This document shows, one piece after another, positions 10,601-22,340 of a stretch of DNA of 64,000 bases (the stretch's first letter is position 1; the number at the start of each line of letters is the position of its first letter). Under the pieces are notes generated by a model, which ran no database searches, had not been told where the DNA came from, and worked only from the letters and a program-made list of their open reading frames with translations. The position numbers and the translations under genes are program-made. Source of the DNA: Mytilus californianus (lineage: Eukaryota; Mollusca; Bivalvia; Mytilida; Mytilidae); contig NW_026262668.1 of the NCBI RefSeq assembly GCF_021869535.1, forward strand, positions 12,880,348 through 12,944,347, given 5' to 3'.

Positions 10601-12662
10601 TTCCTTTCGCATTTTGTGTTTTGACTCTTTCTTTTTTTGCCTTCGTTTTTAAGTAAACCTTTTTTTAATATTTCCAGATTATTTATGAACAATATGTACC
10701 TAATATGTCATTGCCGAATCAAAATGTTACAATACGGTCCTCCATTAATATTACATGCTATGGTAGGGTTAACTTCCGTTTGAGAAAGTATATCTTTGTG
10801 CATTTTCTTCCCTTTTCCAAAATAAGTTATGCCGAGTTTTACTAATGCATATGAAATTTCTATAAGGTCTTTTTACTTATTAGATGTTCCATCTTTAATA
10901 AAGCAAGACATAGTTTGCAGAATATAGAACCAAAAGTATCATTCGGAAATATCAATAAGAAGTAGTTAAATCAATCAGTCATTACAAAATGTATTTATTT
11001 CTTATATTGCATGTTTTAAGAATGACAAGAAAAAGAAGCCGTATAGTGGTAGAAGCCGCCAACCAATGGCTAGACTTGAAACACTTAAAAATGTAGGTTC
11101 CGGGTGTGGACCTTTTGATGGCATGCAAGAAGGAAAATGTTATATCGTCAGAGGTAAATAACAATTTTTAAATAATTGGATTATCAAATCTGAAAATTTT
11201 GACACAATCAAAATATTTGACTATGCTTTTAATCTGTTGAACCTTTTTGCATATTCTAGATTCTGATCCATGTGTACTATGTGCTACACTTAACATGTGA
11301 AGTCCGAATTTGGGTTCAACCGAAGACCTTTGTAACTTATTGTGCACTTTGTTTCTTTTTCCCTTAAGCATGCAGCATTAAAGATTATAAGATAAAAGAC
11401 TGGTCGGTTTGAACTCAAAATTATTGGTTCTCCTGTAAAGTCTTATTTAAAGTGTTTGCTCATGAAAATCCACTAAACTGTGTCGGCCTATCATACATTA
11501 CTATATAGTTAGACGCTCTGAATAGCTTATAATCTTGAATATACATGAATAATCAACTACTGGACATAACTTCCTTTAATCATGCGGTAAGCACAAAATC
11601 TTGCTCAAAACATTAAACTAACTATGATGTAAAAGGTATACGCAAATAATGCAGGTTTATAATTGATCCTTAGGAAAAGAAAATTAAAAATTAAGGGATC
11701 AAAATGAATGCGGTAATTATATAGATTTGTGTTCAATGTATACTAACTTCTATTATTCCTTATTAAAATCAAACAACAAGCAGTAACTGAAACATGCGTT
11801 TCTGTCCATTTGAAAACACACCATTGCTTTAGGCAATGAAAACACTAACAAGTCATCTTTTTTGCAGATCAAGGAAAAAACTTCCTTTATTGAAATTATG
11901 TTTATGCAAATCTTTTGGGATTATTAGTTTATTATTCACACACCGGTAAATTAAAGAAAATTTATATCTTGGTATCTGACAGACACTTCTATGCGTGCTG
12001 CATATTGATACTGTAAAATATCAACTGCAAGTCCAAATATGATTTTCTTGCCGAGTGAGCAAAATAGACGAGATCAAAGAGAGTTTATATTGTGTTGATC
12101 ATCTGATATTTTACAATATCAATATGATGAAATTGTATTTGTGTGGATTTTTTTATGATGGAAACATAAGATTTATTTTTCTTCATCAGCAAACCAAAAG
12201 ATAACTCAAACGTTTCCTGTAAAAAAATGAACGTCAGTTCAAATATTATGACGTTACTGATAAGCCCGACTTAAGGTTATCAAGAACGGGTCAACTTATT
12301 TTAAGTCACAAAGCTGGAACATGCAATTTTATGAAAATATGAAAGATTTATACAGTCACAGCTGGAAGCTTTTTTTATAGCTTGATGTGTTTTTGGAGCA
12401 TTGCGTTGTTTAATTGCTGTCTCATTAATATACGAGTAAATTTACATCTCTTTTAATCTTTTTGATAATCTGTCGTTATTTTGTTATTCAACCGCTATTA
12501 AAACATTTCAATAGCATAGACACATAACTGTTTGTGATATACAATACTATTTGTGTTTTAGGGTACACAACAAAGCCAAGTTACTACAGGTATTTTAACA
12601 TAGACCAATGTTATCCTCCAGAACGTGTTAGCTGCTATGACGCAAAGTGTCCATACCACTGA
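7426..12662 (+). CDS. Gene A: secreted Gly/His-rich protein with eight conserved cysteines (four coding exons)
   Basis: Joining 7426-7666, 9138-9235, 11021-11153 and 12562-12662 gives an uninterrupted 190-residue protein with all GT-AG junctions in frame (phases 1, 0, 1). Residues 1-18 (MSRYVAVLFVVIFAVVMA) form a signal peptide. Residues 25-52 are Gly/His-rich with repeats of GGGGDPHH type. Residues 63-80 carry YDYYQKHCPCSKPHRKIDF. A basic stretch (KKKKPYSGRSR, 116-126) lies in the third exon, and the C-terminus is Tyr- and Cys-rich (SYYRYFNIDQC). Cysteines fall at 69, 71, 112, 142, 153, 174, 182 and 187. An in-frame ATG at 7408 is possible, but the paralogue has a stop at that place, so 7426 is preferred. 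I recognise no family. Extracellular action, metal binding by His and disulphide folding are inferences. A byssus, shell-matrix or host-defence role would all fit a mussel. Confidence 0.8.
7667..9137 (+). other. Gene A intron 2, with a dispersed repeat
   Basis: Bases 8300-8490 can be read on the plus strand as a charged helix-like stretch (IEGIKQKLMELHELRKERD). They align with 27740-27850 (shared block around TGTCA(G/C)AATCGG(G)AAAAGGAC). This is a dispersed element fragment of unknown type, not part of gene A. Bases 8620-8720 contain an element with ATACCAGACGCGCATTTTG, a recurring mussel-type repeat. Confidence 0.45.
9138..9235 (+). CDS. Gene A coding exon 2
   Basis: Acceptor ATTTGTAG ends at 9137 and donor CAG|GTAAGT is at 9236. 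The 98 bases encode VFVIRLVTKNYNPPNHRR and end in VLQVCQ, residues 81-113. Gene B has the same exon with 26 of 33 residues identical. The dibasic NHRRHG site could be a processing site. Confidence 0.8.
9236..11020 (+). other. Gene A intron 3 with a transposon relic shared with gene B
   Basis: Bases 9395-9545 and about 10330-10560 align with 38130-38290 and 39760-39990 in the matching intron of gene B. The B copy reads as a decayed Penelope-like reverse transcriptase and its 3' flank (LFLSSNISYTT, later a frame with GL*EQNTEILKLKFCGQ). The relic therefore predates the duplication of the gene. No other exon is seen in this interval. Confidence 0.5.
11021..11153 (+). CDS. Gene A coding exon 3
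   Basis: Acceptor GTTTTAAG ends at 11020 and donor AGAG|GTAAAT is at 11154. The exon encodes residues 114-157, beginning NDKKKKPYSGRSRQPMARLE and continuing with GCGPFDGMQEGKCYIVR, with cysteines 142 and 153. It is the best conserved exon between A and B (38 of 44 residues identical). Confidence 0.8.
11154..12561 (+). other. Gene A intron 4
   Basis: No additional exon is seen. Bases 11990-12130 contain an inverted pair around a (C/G)ATATTGATACTGTAAAATATCA word and its complement (GATATTTTACAATATCAATATGA). This suggests a short palindromic element. Confidence 0.4.
12562..12662 (+). CDS. Gene A last coding exon
   Basis: Acceptor GTTTTAG ends at 12561. The exon encodes residues 158-190 starting GYTTKPSYYRYFNIDQC, with the last three cysteines, and ends in TGA at 12660-12662. 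A polyadenylation signal AATAAA follows at 12682-12687, only 20 bases after the stop. Confidence 0.8.
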
Positions 12663-14924
12663 TGAAATTGTTGCATTAGAAAATAAAAAATATTGAATGA
12701 ATTGTTATAGTTTTATTTGGTGATCCCTCTTCATTGTTATTTTTGCAATTATAGGACAGAGTTCATGAAATTATTATGGATAGTACAAGTCATGAGTTTA
12801 AGTCAAAAAGAGAAGGAAGATATCAAAGGAAGATATAAAACTGATAAGTCAAAGAGAGATTGACAAAGTTAATACAAAAACGCAATTGAAAATAAAAAAA
12901 GAGAAAAAGGCAAGAAATATAAAAAAAAAAATATGCCTACACGATTATTTCGCATTTTGGTGTAAATAGTCTTTTTCTCTGTATAACAGAAACAAAACGT
13001 GCGTATTTAAATGTTTTTCAATAGTGTGGTATTTTGTTTGAATGAAGAAGAGTTTAATAAATGATTACCAGGAAATTAAACTTTCAATTCAATAACGATT
13101 AAATGACGATTTCAAGTACTTTTCTATTTGTAAAGTCTTGACTTTATTATGTAGAAAAAAATTATTTGAACGTTGGAGGTCAATTGGAGATTTTTATATT
13201 ATATATAAATGAACTGGTAACATACAACGTATGCAATAGTAATTATGAGCATAATAACCGTTTTCCTCACATTCTTTTACCAAAATAAAATGAAAATTCC
13301 CTGCGAAAACCTCTTAACATTGATATATGACTTACAAATCCCTGATTTATACAGTGGAAATTCTTCAACCTGCCTCTTTGTCAATATTTCTTATCCCCTT
13401 TTAAACGAAAAGAAATTTCTGTGGCACTATAGGACTTTTTCCTTTTGAATATTGTCTTTTTTTATTTTCTGATGTTATAACCTGTAAAATGTTTTTTCAT
13501 ATAAACTTTAAAAAAATATCAAATTGACTTCTAACATTTTTTAAAACAAAAATAAAGAGTCAAGAGTTTACAGGTAGCATAGTATGTGAACTGTTCATTG
13601 AATCGTCATTGATTTTTAAGTTCACTAACATTCACTTATCAAACTCTTCTTTTTTAAAACATATACATGTAATACACTATTGACCTAAACATTTAACATT
13701 AAATACATGCTTTGTGAAAATTCTCCAAGTTCTTACACTTTACATCAAAAATACCAAGTCTTCGTGTTGGCTTTTTTTATGTTTCTTGTCTTTTTTTCTT
13801 TTTTTTTCTTTTTAACAGATAAACCAAATAGAAATTTTGAGTTATGATCATTGATCATGATTGTCGTGATAAATTTTCTTCCTATTGTTCTATTCCAAAG
13901 GTAACTTATTGTGCACTCCTGCTACTGGATTTGTTCTTTTTGTTCATGAGTATACTCATATTTGCATGTCCGGTAAATCATCATGCACCTCAACAGTAGT
14001 TGTTATATCTAAATCTTGTGTTAAGATCTAAGATTTTTTCTGTTGAATTCATTAATAACTTTCAATCAAAATGTATTTAGACTCAGGAAAATTTAGAGTT
14101 TGACAGATTGAGAGAACAAAATGTCAACAACTGTCCATTTGATTCACTAATTCTGTTATACTCCTGACTTGGTCACTCAACCACTATACAATACAATGCA
14201 ATACAAATAATTTGCCGAAGCCAGGGCAGAGTAATTGTTCATACATATTCCAGACGATTCTTGATAATTAGTCATAACATCAAAAATCTTTCTAGTCGTG
14301 TAAAAAAGAGGGGAATTGATGTTCCAAGAGGATATTGAAAACTCATAAGTCGAAGGGAAAATGGCGCCATTACAAACAAATACGAAAAACGACGAAAAGA
14401 CAAAAAAATTACAAAAACACTAAAAACAAAATAAGTGACTGTACAACATGAATCCCACCAAAACCTAGGGATGATCACAGGTGCTTTTGAGTCCGGAAGT
14501 TTAGACGTATGAGAAGATACTGACACTGTTAACTACCTAAAATAATTAACAAGAAGATGGGATATGATTGCCAATGGTACAACTTTTAACCAGAGATCAA
14601 AAGTGATATAACAAAAATACTGAACTCCAAGGGAAATTCATAATGGAAAGTCCATTATCAAATGGCAAAATCAAAAGTTCAAACATGTCAAACGAACGGA
14701 AAACAACTGTCATATTCCTGACTTGGTAGAGGCATTTCCTCATTTTGAAAATGGTGGATTAAACCTAGTTTTATAGTTAGCGAAACATCTCTCTTGTATG
14801 ACAGTCGGATAGAATTCCATTAAATTGACAACAACTTGTGAGCAAAACAAACAGACATAATAGGTTAGAACGTAAAAACAAAATGGGGTACAGCAGTCGA
14901 CAGTGTGTTCTAATCTTAGTTATC
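12577..14924 (+). repeat. Tandem duplication unit 1 (parent copy)
   Basis: From within gene A's last exon this unit runs through about 1.35 kb of flank, a reverse-transcriptase tail (13700-13935, minus strand), a segment at 14226-14530 and a repeat R2 copy (14565-14920). The same order recurs in units 2 and 3. The junction with unit 2 is at CTTAGTTATCGAAGTTAC (14914-14931), where R2 runs straight into exon sequence. Confidence 0.8.
13700..13935 (-). mobile_element. Reverse-transcriptase C-terminal fragment in unit 1
   Basis: The minus strand reads CTISYLWNRTIGRKF, then TTIMINDHNSKFLFGL and a lysine-rich end. It matches 21180-20995 in unit 3. The fragment stops abruptly at CACTCCTG, where units 1 and 2 diverge from unit 3. 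Confidence 0.6.
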
Positions 14925-15010
14925 GAAGTTACTACAGGTATTTTAACATAGACCAATGTCATCCTCCAGAACGTGTTAGCTTCTATGACGCAAAGTGTCC
15001 ATACTACTGA
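14925..15010 (+). pseudogene. Truncated copy of gene A's last exon (first extra copy)
   Basis: The plus strand encodes SYYRYFNIDQCHPPERVS followed by FYDAKCPYY and a stop at 15008-15010. This is the C-terminal 27 codons of gene A. The acceptor site and the GYTTKP codons are missing. The cysteine equivalent to residue 182 is phenylalanine. An upstream TTAG could act as acceptor, but a phase-1 donor would then read a different frame to an early stop. It is probably non-functional. Confidence 0.75.
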
Positions 15011-16369
15011 TGAAATTGTTGCATCAGAAAATAAAAGATATTATATGAATTGTTATATTTTCATTTGGTGATCCCTCTTCATTGTTATTTTTGCAATTAT
15101 AGGACAGAGTTCATAAAATCATTAAGGATAGTACAAGTCATGAGTTTAATTCAAAATGAGAAGGAAGATATCAAAGGAAAATTTAAAACTGATATGTCCA
15201 AGATAGACTGACAAAAGTTAATACAAAAACGCAATTAAAAATAACAAAAGAGAAAAGGCAAGAAATAAAAAAAAAAATATGCCTTCACGAATATTTTGCT
15301 TTTTGGTGTAATTGGTCTTTTTCTCTATATAACAGAAACAAAACCTGCGTATTAAAATGTTAAAGTCAATAGTGTGGTAATTCGTTTGAATGAAGAAGAG
15401 TTTAATACATGATTACCAGGAAATTCAATAACGATTAAATGATGATTTCAAGTACTATTCTATTTGTAAAGTCTTGACTTTATTATTTTCAAAAAACTAT
15501 TTTAACGTTAAAGGTAAATTGGAGATTTTTATATTATATATAAATGAACTGGTTACATACAATGTATGCATAGTAATGATGAGCATAATTACCGTTTTCC
15601 TCACATTCTTTTACCAAAATAAAATAAAAATCCCCTCCGAAAACCCCTGAACGTTGATATATGACTTGAAATCCCTGATTTATACAGTGGAAATTCTACA
15701 TCCTGCCTCTTTGTCAATATTTCTTATCCCCTATCAAACGGAAATAATTGTTTTGTGCCACCAAAGGACTTTTTCCTTTTGAATATTGTCTATTAATTAT
15801 TTTCTGATGTTATAACCTGTTAAACAATCATTCATATAAAATTTGAAAAAAACATCAAATTGACCTCTAACATTTAATAAAAAAAAAAATAAAGAGTCAG
15901 GAGTTTACAAGTAGCATAGTACGTAAACTGTTCATTGAATCGTCATTGATTTTTAAGTTCACTGATATTCACTTATCAAATTCTTCTTTTTTTAAAAATA
16001 TAGATGTACTACACTATTGACCTAAACAATAAACATTTAATAAATGCTTTGTAAAAAGTCTCCAAGTTCTTTCAATTTACATCAAAAATACCAAATCTTC
16101 GTGTTGGCATTTTTTATGTGTCTTGTCTTTTTTTCTTTTCTTTTTTTCCTTTTAAACAAATAAACCAAATAGAAAAATTGAATTATGATCATTGATCATG
16201 ATTGTCGTTATACACTTTCTTCCTATTGTTCTATTCCAAAGGTAACTGATTGTGTACTCCTGCTACTGAATTTGTTCTTTTTGTTCATGAGTGGCAGAGT
16301 AATTGTTCATACATATTCTTGACGGTTCATGATAATTGGTCATAACATCAAAAATCTTTCTAGTCGTGC

Positions 16370-16800
16370 AAATAAAGGCAACAGTAGTATACCGTTGGTT
16401 AATAGTCATGAATCGTTTAAGCGAAAACAAATCCGGGTTACAAACTAAAACAGAGGGAAACACATCAACTATAAGAGAAAAACAACGGAACAACAGAAAC
16501 ACTGAACTGCAACAAAACCAAACGCCAAAATACATAGAAAAGGACTATTTGATAACAACTGCCATATTCCTAACTTGGTACAGGACATTTTAAGAAAAAA
16601 TGGTGGGTTGAACCTGATTTTATGGCTAACCAAACCTCTCGCTTATATGACAGTGTTAGAAAAACCGCTAAAATGACAATATTACGTGAAAGGAATATAG
16701 TACAAATAAACGTAAAAACACTCGGGACAGAGAAATGCATTAATAAATAATATAAATAGTACATTACAACATGTAAACCGCAGAATAACAACGGACACCT
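16370..16800 (+). repeat. Dispersed repeat R6 with R2-like end
   Basis: This sequence (AGTAGTATACCGTTGGTTAA, AATCCGGGTTACAAACTAAAA, shortened here to the recognisable core) is found reverse-complemented at 31740-32040. Its end contains GACTTGGTACAGG-like words shared with R2. No gene. Confidence 0.55.
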
Positions 16801-17224
16801 CCCATGAATTTACGACAGTACACTAGCACATCACAAACGAAGAAATAAACTGCGCGTCACAAGAATTTATCAACGCCACAAAAAGTGACGTCATTTTTGT
16901 GACGTTTGTATTATCACAGGTAAATTTCTAAAAATAAAATAGATTAGTTTTGTTATAGACATGTACAAGAATATAGAATTGGGATTGAGTTTGTAATGGT
17001 GTTATTTTATGTATTTTCTAACCATGCCAAGAATATAAACATGGAATTGTGTTTATAATGGTGTTATTATTTGTATTTTTTAACCGTGTCGGTTTTTCTT
17101 CTAAATCAAGTATGTGCATATAGTTGTTTTAAACTTAAAATCATATAAATGAAATAGCTGATTTATTATCGTAACTTTTATATACATATTGAAAATATGA
17201 ATAAAATAACTGTAATATAAGGCA

Positions 17225-17640
17225 AGATCATGTAAGACCAAACAGTAAACACAGTTGAAAACAAAAAGTAAAATCACAAAAATAATGAACTCCGAGGAAA
17301 ATTCAAAAAGGAAAATCCCCAATCAAATGGCAAAATCAAAAAAACAAACACATCAAACGAATGGATAACAACTGTCATATTCCTGACTTGGTACAGGCAT
17401 TTTCTTATGTAGAAAATGGTGGATTGAACCTGGTTTTATTGCTAGCTAAACCTCTCACTTGTATGACAGTCGCATCAAATTCCATTATATTGACAACGAT
17501 GCGTGAACAAAACAAACAGACACAATAAGTAAAAATGTCAAAAATAGGGGTACAGCAGTCAACATTGTGTTATCATCTTAATCACTATAAAAACAAACAA
17601 ATGTAACGAAGAAGCACAAAAAGGCATACATCAAATTTAA
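17225..17640 (+). repeat. Dispersed repeat R2 copy
   Basis: Contains CAAATGGCAAAATCAAA, CATCAAACGAATGGATAAC, and TCCTGACTTGGTACAGGCA. It is nearly identical to 32905-33300 and related to 14565-14920 and 18380-18725. Reverse-oriented pieces lie at 24640-24840, 27280-27440 and 47110-47260. Confidence 0.65.
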
Positions 17641-17759
17641 AATCCTCGTTTTGCTTATATTATACGATTTTATTTATCTATGCAAAATCCACCCATAAAG
17701 GATGGGAGGTTTTAAGTACTGGCGTAAAATCGCGCGTTTGAAATTCGCACAGGTAGACA

Positions 17760-18005
17760 TAAAATAATTGTGTAGTTCAAAGAATGAGGGGATACATAAA
17801 TACAGAGTCACGTTAAATGGATATAACAAAAAACAGACTTAACAGTAAAAGTAATATTAATAAATAAAATAAAATAACTGTGTGGTACACAGTATGACGA
17901 TATACATAAGTACAGAGTCACGTCAAATGTATATCACAAAAAACAGACTCAACAGTAAAAGTAATATTAATATATAAAATAATTTTGTCGTTCAAAGTAT
18001 GACGG
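17760..18005 (+). repeat. Tandem repeat of about 105-111 bp, just over two copies
   Basis: Copies start at 17760, 17871 and 17976 with AAAATAA(T/C)(T/G)GTG. Each full copy contains ACAGAGTCACGT(T/C)AAATG and AACAGTAAAAGTAATATTAAT. The third copy is partial. Confidence 0.7.
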
Positions 18006-18732
18006 GATACTAGTCTCAAACAACATAAAACAAAAACACTGTAGTCGAACGACGAGTAACTCTACTATACTGACAAATAAGACATATGTGAAATGTACCG
18101 ATAATACAGAATTCAAAAAAGAGGGGAATTGATGTTCCAAGAGGATATTGAAAACTCATAAGTCGGAGGGAAAATGACGCCAATACAACAAAAACGAAAA
18201 ACGACGAAAAGACAAATAAGTACAAAAACATTAAAAACAAAACTAGAGATTGTACAACATGAATCCCACCAAAAACTAGGAAGGATCACAGGCGCTTCTC
18301 AGTCCAAAAGTTTGGAGGTATGAGTAAATACTGACACTGTTAACTACCTTGAATAATTAACAAGGAGATGGGGTGTCCTTGACAATGATACAACTTTTAA
18401 CCAGAGATCAAAAGTGATATAACAAAAATACCGAACTCAAAGGGAAATTCATAAAGGAAAGTCCCTTATCAAATGGCAAAATCAAAAGCTCGAACATTTC
18501 AAGCGAAAGGAAAACAAATGTCATATTCCTGACTTGGTACAGGCATTTCTCATGTAGAAAATGGTGGATTAAACCTAGTTTTATAGTTAGCTAAACCTCT
18601 CTTGTATGACAGTCGCATAGAATTACATTCTATTGACAACAATGAGTGGGCAAAACAAACAGACGTAAAAGGTAACAATGTAAAAAAATGGGGGTAAAGC
18701 AGTCAACAGTGTGTTATAATCTTAGTTATCCA

Positions 18733-18816
18733 AGTTACTACAGATATTTTAACATAGACCAATGTCATCCACCAGAACGTGTTAGCTACTATGACGCAAA
18801 GTGTCCACACAACTGA
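18733..18816 (+). pseudogene. Truncated copy of gene A's last exon (second extra copy)
   Basis: Encodes SYYRYFNIDQCHPPERVS then YYDAKCPHN and a stop at 18814-18816. As in the first extra copy, the acceptor side is missing and one cysteine is lost, here to tyrosine. The reading frame has stayed open, but no route to translate it is visible. Confidence 0.75.
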
Positions 18817-19857
18817 TGAAATTGTTGCATCAGAAAATAAAAGATATATGTGTTGCTATATTTTTATTTGGTGATCCCTCTTCAGGACTTTTTTTGCAGT
18901 TATAGGATAGAGTTCGAAAAATCATTATGGATAGTACCAGTCGTGTGTTTTAGTCAACAAGAGAAGGAAGATACCAAAAGAAGATTTCAAAGGATAAGTC
19001 GAAGAGAGACTGACAAAGTTAATACAAAAACGCAATTTAAAATAAAAAAAGAGAAAAATGCAAGAAATATACAAAAAAAAAACATATGCCTACACGAATA
19101 TTTCGCTTTTTGGTGTAAATGGTCTTTTTTCTCTATATAACAGAAACAAAACCTGCGTATCAAAATGTTTAAGTCAATGGTGTGGTATTTTGTTTGAATA
19201 AAGAAGAGTTTGATATATGATTACCAGGAAATTGAACTTTCAATTCAATAAAGATTAAATGATGATTTCAAGTACTATTCTATTTGTAAAGTCTTGACTT
19301 TATTATTCTAAAAAAAAATATTTAAACGTTGGAGGTCAGTTGGAGATTTTTATATTATATATAAATGAACTGGTTATATGCAATGTATACAATAGATATG
19401 ATGAGCATAATTACCATTTTCCTCACATTCTTTTACCAAATTAAAATACAAATTCCCTGCGAAAACCTCTGAACATTGATATATGACGTAAAAATCCCTG
19501 ATTTATACAGTGGAAATTTTACAACCTCTTTGTCAATATTTCTTATCCCCAATTAAACGAAAAGAATTTTTTTTTGTGCCACCATTGGAATTTTTTTTTT
19601 TTTTTTAATATTGTCTATTTTTATTTCCTGATGTTATAACCTGTAAAAAGTTCATTCATATAAAATTTAAAAAAAAAACATCAAATTGACCTCTAACATT
19701 CAATTAAAAAAAAAATAAAGAGTCAAGAGTTTACAGGTATTATAGTACGTGAACTGTTCATTGAACCTTCATTGGATTTAAAGTTCACTTGATATTCACT
19801 TATCAAACTTTTCTTTTTTATAACATATACTACATTATTTACCTGAACATTAATAAA

Positions 19858-20957
19858 TTTGAGTATGGAAATGGGGAATATGTCAAAGAGACAACAACCC
19901 GACCAAAGAGTAGAAAACAGCCGAAGGCCACCAATTGGTCTTCAATGCATCGAGAAAATCCCGCACCCGGAGGTGGTCCTCAGCTGGCCCCTAAATAAAA
20001 TTGTGTGCTAGTTCAGTGAAAATGGACGTCACACTTAACTCCAAAACATATAAATGAACTAAAATTAAAAAATATACTAGACTAACAAAGGCCAGAGGCT
20101 CCTGACTTGGGACAGGCGCAAAAATGCGGCGGGGTTAAACATGTTTTGTGAGATCTCAACCCTCCCCCTATACCTCTAGCCAATGTATGATAAAGAAACA
20201 CATAGCAATACGCACAGTAAAACTCAGTTTAAAAGAAGTCCGAGTCCGATGTCAGAAAAGGTAACAAAAGAAACTAAGTAAAATGACAATGATACATAAA
20301 CAAAGGACTACTAGCAGTTACTGAGATGCCAGCTCCGGACCTCAATTAAACTAATTGAAAGATTATGTCTTCATCATATAAAAATCAAGTACAATCCCTC
20401 CCGTTAGTTGTTTAGTATCATACCATTATAAAATATATGAGAAGAACATAACCCGTATCATGCCAACTGGTTTTAGAATAAATGTGTTTATTTCCGATGC
20501 AAAGACCCTATGAATGAATCAAAATTAATACCAAAATATGCAATCCTTAATGACTTGACAACAGTATCGTAACTATATCCTTTCCGAATAAGTCTGTTTA
20601 AAGGTTTGGTTAGCTTTTGAGGTGAATGCCGACATTTTTGTGCTTTGTAAAGAATATTACCATTAAATATTGGATGTGAAATACCTGAACATATAAGATG
20701 TCTGCATGTTGATTTATATTTACGAATGATGTCCTTGTACCGATAATAAAATTTCGTAAATGTTTTGACTAGTTTGTGATATCGAAAACCCTGGTGTAAT
20801 AATTTGTCAGTAATACAGATATCTTTCGTTGAAATCAAATACGTTGTTACATACACGAGCGAATCGAACAAGTTGAGATACATAAACACCATAAGATGGC
20901 GACAAGGGAACGTCACCATCTAAAAATGAATAATTAACAATAGGAAATGAACATTTG
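19858..20957 (-). mobile_element. 5'-truncated reverse-transcriptase element with R1 as its 3' tail
   Basis: On the minus strand, 20957-20488 encode a reverse-transcriptase C-terminus: DGDVPLSPSYGVYVSQLVRF, then after a frameshift KLLHQGFRYHKLVKTFTKFY, and near the end NRLIRKGYSYDTVV. It is followed by about 490 bases of R1 (20350-19860). The order coding end then R1 suggests R1 is the element's 3' untranslated tail. It interrupts tandem unit 3, so it inserted after the duplication. The family differs from the relic at 21000-22340. Confidence 0.65.
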
Positions 20958-20994
20958 ATACACGCTTTGTGAAAAGTCTCCAAGATCTTACAAT

Positions 20995-22340
20995 TTACAT
21001 AAAAAATACCAAATCTTTGTGTTGGCATTTTTTATTTGTCTTGTCTTTTTCTCTTTTTTTTTTCTTTTTAATAAATAAACCAAATAGAAAATTTGAGTTA
21101 TGATCTTTGTTCATGATTGTCGTTTTAAAATTTCTTCCTATTATTTTATTCCAAAGGTATCTTATTGTGCGCTCCTGAAAAAAAGGATCAATTTCTTTTG
21201 GTTTCAATGGGACATTAGTCGGAGGGAAACTGAATACTTCAAGACCTTCATGTATTATTTGTGAAGTTGATACGGAATATTTATCAACAAGGTCTTGGTA
21301 CCGTCCGATGAACTTAGTTAGAAAAAGGACGAGACGTTCTTTGACATAACTCTGGTAAATCAACTTTCTGCTCAGACACTTGTGACTTTTCATAGAGTCT
21401 GAGAAGTAGCTGCAAGCTTTTGAATACCGAATGAGTTGGGAAATGTATATCTCATATGCAGGTGAAGTTTTTATATTGCTGCTAAGGTGGGGGAAATTTA
21501 TATTTTCCAAATCGTCTCGTTTGTCATAGATTATGGTACTGAGATGACTGCTTATGTCAAATTCGGGATATAAGTCTAAAAATGAGTTGGAGGAAGCTGT
21601 GTCTGTTGTGTCAAGTTCTTGAGGATATATTAATTGCACCCAATCAGAAAAATTTGGATTTTTAATGGAAAGAATATCATCAATGTATCTGAATGTGAAA
21701 TTAAATTATCTGTCTTCATTGATCTTCTTGTTTTTGACAACTGTCTGAAGGAACTCCGACTCATATGAAAATAAGAAGAGGTCCACAAGAACAGACGCAC
21801 TGTTCGTTCCGATAGGAATGCCGACATTTGTTGAAAAAAATCTACATCCAAATTCAACAAATATGTTGCCAATAAGAAACTCCAGCATTCTTTTCACTTT
21901 TTCCTCGGTGTAGCATGTTTTACCTTTTAGTTCACTATTAACAAAATATGCCGTATGGTATCCCAAAGCAATACATTTATAGCGTATGCTACCATTTCAC
22001 AGTATTTCTGAAGATCTTCTTTCACAGCAGACAGAATGTTTGTCAATCTAATGGACAATTCCTTTGTAAATCATTACAGACAAGGCAACTCCTCAGATTT
22101 GCTGTTCAATATAATGTTCATTGAAGCCATGAGGGACTTATCATTTGCTAAAATCTCATCCTTGTCTACCTGAGGTCTCGTTTATTCCTTTTACAAGACA
22201 ATTGTCCAGTTCAACTTTTACGCGTTTAGCTTATCCTCTGGCGTAGTCCTCGATGGAATCATTATTTCAAATTTATGTTTCCAATTGATGTGTTTGGGGG
22301 TTCTCTGAACTTAAGGCCATGAGATATCACCTTTCGGAGA
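20995..22340 (-). mobile_element. Penelope-like reverse-transcriptase relic downstream of gene A
   Basis: Minus-strand frames give, in order, TAYFVNSELKGKTCYTEEKV, GIPIGTNSASVLVDLFLFSYE (motif B, quoted here in part: GIPIGTN), a catalytic RYIDDILS-like block near 21680, QLIYPQELDTTDTASSNSF, YDKRDD, SPAYEIYISQLIRY and KFIGRYQDLVDKYSVSTSQI. Frame changes occur near 21640 and 21710. The N-terminal part near 22000-22340 is badly decayed. The ending is the parent of the tails found in tandem units 1 and 2. Confidence 0.7.

Larger units (their letters stand above)
14925..18732 (+). repeat. Tandem duplication unit 2
   Basis: It repeats unit 1 with two changes. Bases matching 13947-14224 are absent. 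About 1.7 kb is inserted (roughly 16370-18113), carrying other repeats. The join with unit 3 is again CTTAGTTATC followed by CAAGTTACTACAG, showing the same breakpoint. Confidence 0.75.
18733..21180 (+). repeat. Tandem duplication unit 3, split by an insertion
   Basis: It repeats unit 1 from exon tail to reverse-transcriptase tail. It is interrupted by about 1.1 kb (19858-20957) of another element. Past 21180 it continues into the full minus-strand reverse transcriptase, whereas units 1 and 2 stop there. Unit 3 therefore probably keeps the original downstream flank. Confidence 0.7.

Noticed and set aside
14925-15010. Extra exon-4 copies as functional alternative exons of gene A
   Set aside because: The acceptor half of the exon is missing and the nearest AG gives the wrong frame with an early stop.
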